NCBI GenBank assembly: GCA_965644315.1
Contig: CBFFRQ010000042.1
Coordinates: forward strand, 310,001-374,000
Reading direction: 5' to 3'
Length of the DNA stretch: 64,000 nt
From: Caecitellus pseudoparvulus
Taxonomy: Eukaryota > Bigyra: Bicosoecida
Both the position numbers and the translations under genes were made by a program. The notes under the pieces were generated by a model, which was not told the DNA's origin, did not search any database, and saw only the letters and a program-made list of their open reading frames with translations. Below are positions 11,855-21,418 of this stretch, one piece after another; the first letter of the stretch is position 1, and each line of letters begins with the position of its first letter.

Positions 11855-13727
11855 TCAAACGGGAAGGAGGATGTCCTCGACAAAGTGGTCACACAGCAAG
11901 GGCCCAAACTGAGCCCGACGCATATCGAATGCCTGCTCCGAAAACGTACTCCTTGGTGTGCCCATCACACACGACGCCAGCGTCAGCACCGCCTTGTCCA
12001 ACCAGCCCAGCATCTTCCCCGTCGCCTTGCCCCCCGGCGCCCACGAGTGCCACACTGCGCACGTATCAGGCAACATGTAGTCGTGCACGTGCTCCTGAGC
12101 GGGGTCCTGCACCCGCACGAACGGCGGCAAGGTGCCGGACGCGGTGCCCGCCCCCTTGCACATCTGGGTCAGCGCGGTCATGAGGTCGTCCAGCGTGAGG
12201 ATGCGGTGCACCTGCAGGCCAAGCAGGCTGGAGAGCGCGGGGGACGTCGTGGCGTTGGCGGGAGCAGCAGCACGCCGTGCGCGAGCCGAGCGGTACTGGC
12301 CAGCCAGCACAGGGAGCACGGCCATGGGGCGGCCTGGTGTGCCTGCCGCTGCGTCGGTGGGCGACAGGGCGGGTGTGAAGGGGGGCAGTGGCACTTCCTT
12401 GTGCAGGAGGGCCAGGAGGGCCTTGGGGTCATTGCTGGCGATGTAGATGTTGTGCATGTCGAAGCGGGCCAAGGCATCTGCGGCGCCCGCCACATACTGC
12501 TCGTCGCTGATGAAGCAATCCTCCATCTTCACGCAGGAGGCTGCCCAGTCGCCCCGTCTGACGTGCACGCCGACGACACGTGCGGCGGGTCCGTATGCGG
12601 CGGCGAGCATCCAGGCGGCGACGGCGTGCAGGGAGTGCGACAGCAGCGTCGGGGGGCCCGTTTCCTCGTGCAAGCCCACATAGAAGATATGCCTTCGAGG
12701 AATGACCACAAGCTGGTGCTTTTGAGTCCGCTCAGCTTCTGCACGTGCTTGCAGCCAGCCCTTGTCGTCCTTGCGCCAGCCTGCAGGCCAGGCAGCCACT
12801 GGAAGCGAAGCAGGACCCACGTGCGCAGACTCTTCAGATCGCCAGGCCACACTACAGCCTTCATCTGTGATGTCATGGGGGACCCACCCCGCGCTGGCAT
12901 TGCCTTGGTACAGCTTCCCGTCCAACTTGCCCGCTTCCCCTGACCAGTGGACCACGGCGTCGATGCCTTGCAGTGCGTTCGGACCAGAGGCCCCACCGCC
13001 CATTTTGGACAGGGCTAGTGATACCCAGCATGTTGTAAGTTGAGCTGCAACGTGGGCAGCTTCCGGTGCCCAGCGTTTCACTTGGTGTGTTGGCATGCCG
13101 TTCAGACAGCCTGGCAGCACCACCATGGCATCCAAGCTCAGCCCTGTCACCATCAATCCCTTGATAGCAAGCTCCATGTTTGATGCCCTACCGTACTTTG
13201 TTCGTGGGTCCAATGCCAACAACAAATTGGGAGGCTGCCTGCCATCAGAGCAAAAAGCGTGGCGCAGTGCTGGCTCCGAGAGGTTCACACGCTTGACATC
13301 CTCGAACACAGGCGAGGAGGATGGCAAAGGAGTTCCTGATAGAGAGGCACTTGGGGTGCATGAGGCCGTTGGCGAGGTTGACGCTAGGAGCGAGGGCGTC
13401 GCACTTGGGGTTGGTTCTGCGTGTCTATGGCGGCCTGAGCTGCTCCCGTCTGCCGCGCGTGCACCATCGCCCCCGAGTGCGGTGGAGTTCTGCTCGGGGC
13501 CATCTGATCGCAAAGAAGGAGTTGGATGTGTCTTGCCCGCCTGACTTGGGATCCCAAGTGCCAGATCTGCAGAAAGCAAGCATGCGTCGTGCAGCGTTGC
13601 GAGACAGTGCCAACTTCAGCAGTGCTCTCTCACAAGCAACCACCGACACAAGCAGCAAGGCAACAGGAGAAAATCGATGGCATGCAGTTAGCTCTGCTTC
13701 CTGGTGGTCGCTAGCACTGCCAGCCAT
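11855..13727 (-). CDS. Type II membrane fucosyltransferase-like protein, copy 2
   Basis: Two exons, 13727-13634 and 13566-11855, give 601 residues. The intron interrupts the signal anchor at the same place and phase as in copy 1 (SPVALLLVSVVA, then YLALGI), which shows that the pair arose by duplication of an intron-containing gene. A Ser/Pro-rich stem follows, then a variable acceptor-side half with GRASN and VKRWAPE blocks shared with copy 1, and the near-identical catalytic half with HVRRGD and MGTPRSTFS. Offset to copy 1 is a constant 2,219 bases across the similar stretches. Likely a Golgi glycosyltransferase; substrate unknown. Confidence 0.72.
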
Positions 13728-14370
13728 GCTCTGTGGTCAGCTGCTGAGCACGTCTTGGGGGAGTGGAAATGTCGCCTGGAGGCAATCTCGCTCCTGCGTC
13801 CAATGGCGTGCTGTGAACACTCAGGGAGATCAGTTTTCATTGATGCCTGAACGTATTGTTGAGACGTGATCCATATTGTGTTGCGAAAATCTCTCAAAGC
13901 TGCTGGCGTGCTTGAGCCTCGCCATTTTTTCTCTCTTCTGCACCATCGCGTGACAGCCACGGAAAACGTGCGAAACCTTCTCCGCACACGGCTTGCCTGC
14001 GCCAGGTGTGCAATCACAGGAAGCAAAGTATGTCACTCTCTACTATGGCAGAATGCTGCGCGCCCAGGTCCACTTTCCGCGCCGGAGCGTGACGCGGCGT
14101 CTGGGTTCAACGTAACCGCACTTGGCCGCAGACCGCAGCCACCAAGACCGCTCGCGGCAGCAGCTGGTGAGGGCTTCAGTGGCGTGAGAATGCTATTTTA
14201 CAGTTCTTTCCAAACCTTAAACTCATACACACCCAAGCTCGATGCGATATTTGAAGCCCAGTTCTCGTTTCACAGCGCTTCAAATCAGCACTTGTCTTTG
14301 CCGTGGACAGCCCCTCGCGCGTGTCCGAGAAGTGAGGGGCCAATTTCCGCTGCAGCGCGGCCGACAAGCC
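13728..14370. promoter_or_regulatory. Divergent intergenic region, fucosyltransferase-like copy 2 / ALG3
   Basis: 643 bases between two genes transcribed away from each other. It is visibly richer in A/T than the flanking coding DNA. The ALG3 side has CCAATTTCCGCTGCAG 16-31 bases before the ATG. I saw no convincing protein in either strand here. Confidence 0.5.
14340..14351 (+). promoter_or_regulatory. Recurrent word (CCAATTTCCGCT) upstream of ALG3
   Basis: Exact core, 20 bases before the ALG3 ATG. Confidence 0.5.
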
Positions 14371-15773
14371 ATGCAACAGGCCCTGCGGGTTCTCACTGAC
14401 TGGAGGGCCTTCCCCATACTAGCAACATTGCTACTGGTTGGGGATGCCGCCCTCACATACTTCATCATCGATCGCGTGCCATGTGAGTGACGGCTGAAGG
14501 GGTGCTCGGGCTGGCGTGGCTGGCGTGCACCCTCGCTGCACTTCCTCGCACACCAGACACTGAGATTGACTGGATTGCGTATATGCAGGAGGTGCGGGGG
14601 TTTCTGCAAGGCGAGAGGGATTACCTGCAGATGCGAGGCGACACAGGTCCCCTCGTGTACCCTGCTGTGTTTGTTTACGTGTACGCTTGGCTGCATGAGC
14701 TCACGGGCGGGGGCGAGGACATTCGCCTTGCTCAGTGGCTGTTCGGGGGCGTGTATCTTGCCACCACTGCCCTGGTGCTGTTTATTTACGCCAAGGCTCG
14801 TGTGACTCCGCCGTGGGTGGCGATCTTCCTCGTGGCCTCTCGTCGCGTGCACTCCATCTTTGTCCTGCGCCTGTTCAACGACGGGCTGGCCATGCTGCTG
14901 CTGTACGCGGCCATAGCGCTGTATATTTCGCGGGCCAAGCTTGCAGGCTGCTTCATTTTTTCCTTGGCTGTGGGGATGAAGATGAACATCTTGCTCTTTG
15001 CCCCTGGTTTGCTCGTGCTCATGCTGCGCGGGTCCGGTGTGCTGGGGACGGCTGTGGAGTTGGCAGTTTGCGCAGGCGTGCAGCTGGTCACTGGCGCGCC
15101 CTTCCTGCTGACCTACCCCGTTTCCTACTTGACCAAGGCGTTTGAGTTGTCCCGTGTGTTCACGTACAAGTGGACCGTGAACTGGCGGTTCTTGCCGGAG
15201 GAGGTGTTCGTGTCCAAGCCTCTTGCGCTGGCCCTCCTGGCTGGGCACTTGCTGTGCTTGGGCCTGCTACTGTGGAGGTGGGGAAGGCATCGCCCTGTCT
15301 CTGTCCAGGGAGGGTCAGGGAAGCAGGCAAGGGAAGTCAAGAGCTCAGGTGGGGCGGCTGCATCGCTGCAGCTTGCGGCAGGTGCAGCCGAGCACCGTGA
15401 TGCAGCTGGCTACCAAGTCCTGGTACTGTTCATGTCCAACTTCATCGGCGTGGCGTTTGCCCGGACGCTGCATTACCAGTTCTACTCTTGGTACTGGCAT
15501 GCACTTCCAATGCTCGCATTCCTTGTGTTGGGCGGGGTGGGTGTGTGGAGGCACCAGACTGCTGTCGCTGCCTCGACATGGTCACGGCATGGTCTTCTGT
15601 GTCTGGGTATGCTCCTGCTCATCGGGTGCATTGAGTTGGCTTTCAACGTCTTCCCTGCAACGTGGTGGAGCAGCGCCTTGCTGCAGGCCGCACATGCAGT
15701 GCTGTTGCTGGGCCTATTCTCACTTCGCCCCGAGGACTTTGACCAGTCAGTGGATGCCAAGAAAGCCAATTGA
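14371..15773 (+). CDS. ALG3: Dol-P-Man:Man5GlcNAc2-PP-Dol alpha-1,3-mannosyltransferase ALG3
   Basis: ER enzyme that adds the first lumenal mannose to the lipid-linked N-glycan precursor. Two exons, 14371-14482 and 14557-15773, give 442 residues. The junction restores PYTEIDWIAYMQEVRGF, followed by the family signature GDTGPLVYPA. Further blocks are RRVHSIFVLRLFNDG, VGMKMNILLFAPG and, near the end, LHYQFYSWYWHALP. About ten hydrophobic helices are visible. An insert of about 45 residues, rich in Gly/Ser/Ala, lies between helices near 15290-15400. ALG3 implies that this organism makes the Man9-type precursor. It ends 87 bases before the next gene. Confidence 0.92.
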
Positions 15774-15859
15774 TTCGTGTTGCTTGAAACCACCAGAGGC
15801 AGAGCCAGGTGGGTGGCAGCAGCGCTTGCTGGGCTTGGGTCCCGGCCGCTGCGCACGCC

Positions 15860-17110
15860 ATGGCGGCTGGAGGTGCCGAGGCGCAAGGAAAGACGCGATT
15901 CTTGTCAAAGCAGTGGTCTGCCAGGCTGCACAAGGACAGTGTTGTGGCTTTGTTGCCACACAAGGCTGGTTTTCTGTCGCTGGGGTGAGTGCAGGCGCTG
16001 CTGCGTGCCTTGCTGGCTCGATTTCCGCAGCTGGCACGTCAGCCTTTGTCGCCCCTGCTCAGGGAGGACAAAGTGATTCAGTACTTGGAGGCGGTGACTA
16101 CCTCAGATGGACATCATGAGCTGGAAATTCGCTCAACCTTCGAGCTCGCTGCATCTCCTGAGTGTGCTTGTGTCGTTGAAGAGGAGAGCAAGGCTCTGAT
16201 ACTGGTCGGCGGCACAAGTGGCCAAGTTGACTTGCTGAGCCTAGAAGAAGACACGTGGGCAGTGGAGGGCAGGTGGAACTTGGGCGATGAAGACATATCC
16301 TGTGTCACGGCAGTATCGGGGTCAGGCACTCTGGTGGCGGTCGCAGGTGACGACGCTGGCTGCCTGTGGCTGCTTGAGCCGGCTGCCGGGGAGGCGGCCG
16401 CGAAGGGCACTAAGCTGGCGCATGGCCATGGTGCTGGCGTGGGATGTGTGTCTCTGCTCCAGCCTGCCTCCTCTGACCTCCTGCTGTTTTCTGCGGCGTA
16501 CGACTGCACAGTACTCGCACAATCCATAGGGGGCACTGCAGCGTCCCCATCGTCGGTGGTCTGGGAGTCCAAGGTGGAGGCGCTACCTCCCTTGGACCTC
16601 GCGGCCCGAGGGAGTGCTCCTGTGGAGAGCGCCGGTGCAGGGAGCATGAGCAATCCCCCCTTCCCTCACGCCTGCGCCGTGGTGGGGGATAGCCTGGCCC
16701 TGGCCTGCGGCGACGGCGTCGTGCGCCTGCTGCGCTGCGACACAGGCTCCTTACACGGCATTGTTGTTGGTCTGCATACCGCTGCAGTGACTGTGGTGGC
16801 GCCACTTCCTGGCAGTGTGTGCGACGGCGGTGTGTTGGCCGGGGGCATGGATGGCAAGGTGGGAGCTTGGCGCCTGCGGTCGGCGCCTGCAGATCCCGAG
16901 GCAGTGGACGTCTTGACGCCGCAGAACGACACCATGTGGCTTGCGCGGCTGCCTCAAGATGCAGGAGCCGGCAAGCGCTGGAGCGCCAACGCCATGGCTG
17001 GCCTGGCACTCGACGATCCCGGCGTGCTCTTGGTCGCCGTCGCTCCCGCAGGCGAACGGGCCTCTGAGAGCGGCCGTATACTGCTGTACACGTTGAATGC
17101 ACTGCCTTGA
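15860..17110 (+). CDS. WD40-repeat protein, WDR53-like
   Basis: Two exons, 15860-15984 and 16063-17110, give 390 residues. Exon 1 encodes MAAGGAEAQGKTRFLSKQWS and a first WD-like strand set (LHKDSVVALLPHKAGFLSLG), which joins to EDKVIQYLE. Repeated beta-strand blocks follow: SGTLVAVAGDDAGCLWLL, DLLLFSAAYDCTVLAQS, DSLALACGDGVVRLLRC and GVLAGGMDGKVGAWRL, a propeller. The order NPPFPHACAVVGDSLALACG plus a following HTAAVTVV block recalls WDR53 of animals and plants, but the match is moderate. Intron 1 contains CGATTTCCGCAG. Confidence 0.6.
16019..16030 (+). promoter_or_regulatory. Recurrent word variant (CGATTTCCGCAG), WD40 gene intron 1
   Basis: Core with G for the first A. Inside intron 1, about 160 bases after the start codon. 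Confidence 0.4.
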
Positions 17111-17202
17111 GCCGCGAGCAGCATGGCAGGTGGGTGGGCAAGGTGTGTGTGGGAGCAGGCCAGTGCCGGGGTTCCGCAAACTGCATTTCTACGCCAGAGA
17201 GT

Positions 17203-17731
17203 TTAGGCGCTGTCAGCCTTGGCAACCAGCTCAGTCAGAGCCAGGTCGGCCTCGCCCTGTGCACACGAGACGGGGGCAGGGCCGAGTGCAGGCGAGCTGT
17301 GCACGCCGCGCAACGTGCTTTTGCGCGGCTGAAACGCTGGGGCGCAGACACACCTTGGCGCGGATGAAGCCGCACAGAGCGTAGGTCTGGTAGTCGCCCT
17401 CGTACTTGCCGGTGGTGGGGTCAATGTCAGCAACGTTGATCTGTGATGCAATTCGCCCGTCGCCACGTGTGTGCCGCCGCGGAAAAAGGCATGTTCCCAG
17501 CCGCAGCTGCCCAACTCTGCTCTGCACGCACCTGCACGGAGGCATGGTCCTTGGCCGCGATCAGGCGGTTGGTCCAGGAGCTGCGAACACAAATGGGGTG
17601 ATGCATGCCCCTTTCGCCGCTTAGGCGCCCTGCTGCGCCAGCAGCGGTATTGCCGCTCGAGATGATGGTGCTGGTACGCACCACTTGCGGGGGATGTACA
17701 GATCCACCTTCTCGCCGGAAGCAGACTGCAT
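17203..17731 (-). CDS. RPS21: 40S ribosomal protein eS21
   Basis: Small-subunit ribosomal protein. Four minus-strand exons (17731-17682, 17580-17532, 17440-17354, 17256-17203) give 79 residues, close to the usual 80-87. The joins restore MQSASGEKVDLYIPRKCSW, TNRLIAAKDHASVQINVAD, then GDYQTYALCGFIRAK and GEADLALTELVAKADSA. Donors are GTGCGT, GTGCGT and GTGTGT. Intron 2 holds TTTTTCCGCGG, a weak form of the recurrent word. The stop lies 92 bases from the stop of the WD40 gene (tail to tail). Confidence 0.94.
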
Positions 17732-18127
17732 TGTGGACGCTGGTTGTATGGGGTGAGCTCCGAACAACAAGGGGCAGGAGGGCCTCGAGCTGGCTTGCGC
17801 GATTGAAGGCTGTGGATGCTGGAAAGTGGACGCGGTGCGGCACTGGTGCAGCTTGAGCTTGCGTTGGCCAGGCACCTGCAGACTTCCAGCGCTGACGCCG
17901 CTCCAGTGCGCCGTGCTGCAACATAAACAAAGCACCAAGTGTGCCGTGCACTTCAGTGCGCCGTGCCTTTGGCAATTGCCCTTGCTTGTGACACGCTGTC
18001 TGGCACCGCCTGCCCGCGCTGCGTGTGAAGCGGTCACCTGCGCGGCGAGGAGACGCTGGGGATTGCTCAGCCCTTGTGAGTGCTACCAGCATCCCAATCC
18101 ACTTGTGAGCAAGGTGCTTCTTCCGCC
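17732..18127. promoter_or_regulatory. Divergent intergenic region, RPS21 / coiled-coil gene
   Basis: 396 bases between head-to-head genes. Presumed bidirectional promoter region. No strict copy of the AATTTCCGC word, no RNA gene and no conserved protein seen. Confidence 0.45.
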
Positions 18128-21100
18128 ATGAGCAGCGGAAGGCCCCCTCCGGCCCCGCCTGGCATGTCTGCTTCAGCAGAGCGGGAGGAAGCAAATTCCG
18201 CAAGTGCACCCTCGCTGCCCTCAGCCCACGCCGGGCCCGAGGCGGAAGTGGGAGCAGGGCGGTCGCAGCAAAGTAGACGCAGAAGCCATTCACGGGGAGG
18301 GCCGCTACCCCCCTCGGGACCGCCCTCTGGGGCACCACAGCGCCCCAAGTCACTGTTGCAGCCGCAAGCAGACTCGGCACCTGCAGCAGCTGCCTCCCCT
18401 GCTTCAGCCGAGCCTCCGCGCCCCCGCTCTCTCAGCGGTAGCAGGGACTCCATCGGCAGCCACACACACTCCTTGACGTCTGACTCGTCCATGCCGTCTG
18501 GCGTGCAGTCCGTGCCCACCCACCCCGCATCTGGGCGCAGCCGGCGCCTGGACATGGAGGAGGCTGCGGCGCCCAGCGGCCAGTCCGTGCCTCCACCGCA
18601 GCGCGCCTGGCCAGCGCCGATGGGCGCAAGTCGTGGAGTGGCAGCAGGCATCACACGAGAGCAAAAGGTTGCGGCGACGCTTGCGCGAGCGAATGCCACC
18701 CTGGCCCACTTCCGGCACCGCACCAGCCCAGGCGCAGCGCCAGCCGTCACCACCGTGCACCTCGCCACGTCACCAGTCTGGCAGGGGGAAGCACGCCCCC
18801 CAGCACCCACGCCAACCACTGCACCGTATCAGCACCATCCTGCGCGAGTGCCTTCCCCACCACCTTCTGCCTCACGACTCCCAGGCACAGGTTTGCCCGG
18901 TGCAAGGGTGCTGTTTTCATCGGCTGCGTCGCCAGCGGCCAGCAGCCCTCCCTTCAGCCTGGCCAGCCTCCTGCCGCCAGCGCCGGCCGGATCCTCACTG
19001 CAAAGTCCAGCGAAAGAGCTGTCTGCACCCACTGACCAGCTGGCCGCTTCATCTGTCGCCGATGCAGTGCAGCAGGAGCGCAAACGAGCTGACGAAGCAG
19101 AAGCTGCGTTGCAAGCGGCAGAGTCACAGCTGCAAGCTGCCCAAGAAGCCTGTAGGCTCTTGAAGCGGAGAGTGCAGGATTTGGAGGAATCCAGAGATGC
19201 AGCCGCAGCTGACGCGTTGGCAAAGGCACACACGCAGCAGCGCCGCTGGGCAACACTTGCAGCTAACCTCGCAGCAGCTGGCGTGAAGGTGTCAGGTGAC
19301 GGCGACGACATCGAAGTACACGTTAAGCATGGCGATGGGAACGTTGCTGACCAAGTGCGCCGCCTGGTACCCTTGCCCGCCGCTACGGCGCAAGCTGTGC
19401 TTGCGGCAGTGCAGGCTGAGCGAGAGCGCGCCGAAGAGCGCGAGGCTGCCCTCCGCGAGGAAGCCACCGCTTCCACACGCTGGTACAAGGACGCAGCCCT
19501 GCGTGCGGCGGCAGAAGCCAGCTCAGAGCGTGACCAAGCGCACCTGGCGAGCCTGGACGCCGTCGCTCAGGCCAGCCGTGACCGGGCAGCCTTTGAAGAA
19601 CGTGTGCGTGAGAAGACCGCGGGGGTGGTGGCAGCGCTGCGCGCAGAGATGGCCACACTGGAAGGCGAGTTGGCCGCATCCACGGCACGCCAGAAGGCAC
19701 TGGAAACTGAAGTACCCAAGCACTTTGAAGCACACTGCCGCAGCTTCGAAAGCCGCATGCGAGGGAAAGCATCCGCTGCCATCTCGGCCATTCGGCATGC
19801 CAGCGAAGTGGCGGCACGGCAGCACTACACACGGCAGCTGCAGGCAGCACAAGACCACATCAAAGGTGCACTGCTGGCACAGTCGCGGGCCGGCAGTGTG
19901 GATGTTGCTGCACTGGATTCGCTGTTTGCCGACTTGCACCTGCGTCCTGTGCTAGCAACTGCCGGGACGCCATCTTCCACGCCCGTGGCGGCGTTCCAAG
20001 AGCTCTTTAGTGGAGACACGGAGGCAAACCTCCCTGAGTGGGACTTCTTCTCTTCGTCTCACCCTTCTCCCGCCACTGCGCCTGTACCCACATCCTTCCC
20101 TATCGCCCGCACTCCTCGCCCACAGCCAAGTCCTCACGCGCCGGGCCCAGTCTCAGTGCCCACACCCACACCAGCGCCTGAGCCGGCTCCAGCTCCAGCT
20201 CCAGCTCCAGCTCCAGCCCCAGCTCCAGCTCCAGCTCCAGCTCCAGCTCCAGCTCCAGCTCCAGTTCCGGTTCCAGCTCCAGCTCCAGTTCCGGCACTTT
20301 CTCGAGCTGTACAGCAGCCGACTGGGTCATCCACGGTTGAGCCCCCAGTTAGTGCCGGGCCAGGCACGCAGCAGCCTGCGCTGAATTCCGCAACTCGTGG
20401 AGACGCTCCTCAGAAGCCTCTCGCTGAGGCCCAAGTGCCGCACATCAAGGCACCACATCCTGAGAGCAGCGTCGTAGAAAGAGCAGACGCTGTCCCAAGT
20501 GCAGTGCCCCCCACTCCTCCCGCTCCGCCAGGCGAGCGCTCTGCAGCGCCTCGCCAGGCACACGCTGCTCCACCAGGCGCCCGCGGTGCACCACCACGTG
20601 GGGCACCCCCAGGTGTCTCACATCCGATGATGCACAAGGCGGGGCAGGACCCTGCGGGACATGGTGGCCACCCGGCCGAGAAGCGGTCTGCGCTCGCTCA
20701 GCTCGCGAGCCCCAGCGACAGCGGCAGCGAGGATGGCTTGTACCCAGTGCAAAGCTCTCCCAGGGAGGCATGGGATGGAGTGCACCCTAGCACCCAGCAG
20801 CGTGCGTCGGGCTCGGGCCTTCCCCGCCGTCGAGGGCTCTCCCAGCGCCCGAAGCCGAAGAGGCTGAGCGGTGCCAGTGCTGCCAGTGAGCAGTCCCAGG
20901 AATCTGTCGCCAGTTCCCATGGAAGCCAAGGTGTCAAGCGCGAGGAATTACACCGTGCCCTCTTTGCAGATGCTTCTTCCTTTCAACGGACACCGAGGAA
21001 AGCCCGAGGGCGCAAGCCCGGTGTCCAGCACAAACAGGTCATCCACGACGCAGGTTCACCTGTAAACCCGACCAGGGCTCGCCGCCTTCGTCGCGAAGCA

Positions 21101-21163
21101 GAAATAAGAAGCGGCTCCCCCCGAACTGAGCGGGACAAGCTGCGTAGTCGTATCTTCCGATAG
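18128..21163 (+). CDS. Large coiled-coil protein of unknown function with Pro-Ala repeat
   Basis: Single open frame of 1,011 residues; the first ATG in frame is used. Not recognised as a known family. Residues 1-300 are Ser/Pro/Arg-rich and probably disordered. Residues about 308-585 form a long Ala/Glu/Arg-rich coiled coil (for example VADAVQQERKRADEAEAALQ and RQKALETEVPKHFEAHCRSF). Residues about 686-723 are a Pro-Ala tract built from a hexanucleotide repeat. The C-terminus is strongly basic (KPKRL, TPRKARGRKPG, DKLRSRIFR), suggesting nucleic-acid or tubulin binding, which is an inference. Similar layout is seen in centrosomal and flagellar scaffold proteins but no signature decides this. 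Confidence 0.7.
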   Translation: MSSGRPPPAPPGMSASAEREEANSASAPSLPSAHAGPEAEVGAGRSQQSRRRSHSRGGPLPPSGPPSGAPQRPKSLLQPQADSAPAAAASPASAEPPRPRSLSGSRDSIGSHTHSLTSDSSMPSGVQSVPTHPASGRSRRLDMEEAAAPSGQSVPPPQRAWPAPMGASRGVAAGITREQKVAATLARANATLAHFRHRTSPGAAPAVTTVHLATSPVWQGEARPPAPTPTTAPYQHHPARVPSPPPSASRLPGTGLPGARVLFSSAASPAASSPPFSLASLLPPAPAGSSLQSPAKELSAPTDQLAASSVADAVQQERKRADEAEAALQAAESQLQAAQEACRLLKRRVQDLEESRDAAAADALAKAHTQQRRWATLAANLAAAGVKVSGDGDDIEVHVKHGDGNVADQVRRLVPLPAATAQAVLAAVQAERERAEEREAALREEATASTRWYKDAALRAAAEASSERDQAHLASLDAVAQASRDRAAFEERVREKTAGVVAALRAEMATLEGELAASTARQKALETEVPKHFEAHCRSFESRMRGKASAAISAIRHASEVAARQHYTRQLQAAQDHIKGALLAQSRAGSVDVAALDSLFADLHLRPVLATAGTPSSTPVAAFQELFSGDTEANLPEWDFFSSSHPSPATAPVPTSFPIARTPRPQPSPHAPGPVSVPTPTPAPEPAPAPAPAPAPAPAPAPAPAPAPAPAPVPVPAPAPVPALSRAVQQPTGSSTVEPPVSAGPGTQQPALNSATRGDAPQKPLAEAQVPHIKAPHPESSVVERADAVPSAVPPTPPAPPGERSAAPRQAHAAPPGARGAPPRGAPPGVSHPMMHKAGQDPAGHGGHPAEKRSALAQLASPSDSGSEDGLYPVQSSPREAWDGVHPSTQQRASGSGLPRRRGLSQRPKPKRLSGASAASEQSQESVASSHGSQGVKREELHRALFADASSFQRTPRKARGRKPGVQHKQVIHDAGSPVNPTRARRLRREAEIRSGSPRTERDKLRSRIFR
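20185..20295 (+). repeat. Hexanucleotide GCTCCA tandem repeat inside coding sequence
   Basis: About 18 copies of a GCTCCA-type hexamer with a few C/T variants. It is translated as an alternating Ala-Pro tract in the coiled-coil protein. The hexamer keeps the frame, so length changes would lengthen or shorten the linker without breaking the protein. Confidence 0.9.
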
Positions 21164-21418
21164 AGAGGCAAGAACTGACAAGATCGCCCGAGCGCTCGGA
21201 ACAGTGCGTAATGTAGTTGAACCCTCCATCACAATGAGGCTGCCTGCAGAAACTCCCCCCGCCCGGGATCGCGACTTTCTTGTAAACAGCGGTTCACACA
21301 ACAATTCTACGGGGAGTGAACGCGGTGCGCAGCAGCACTGCGGCGGGCGTCAGCGGCTTGGTGCCCGGAGGATACCCGTGTCCAATTCGCACTGCGCTCA
21401 AGTGTGCGCACGGTCAAC

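Noticed and set aside
9741-12643. Near-identical blocks as an assembly duplication artefact
   Set aside because: The two copies have different flanks, scattered single differences and a fully diverged segment between two similar patches at the same offset, which a simple assembly error would not produce.
20100-20370. Glu-Leu and Gly-Ala repeat proteins on the opposite strand of the coiled-coil gene
   Set aside because: They are shadow translations of the GCTCCA hexamer repeat and contain no independent feature.
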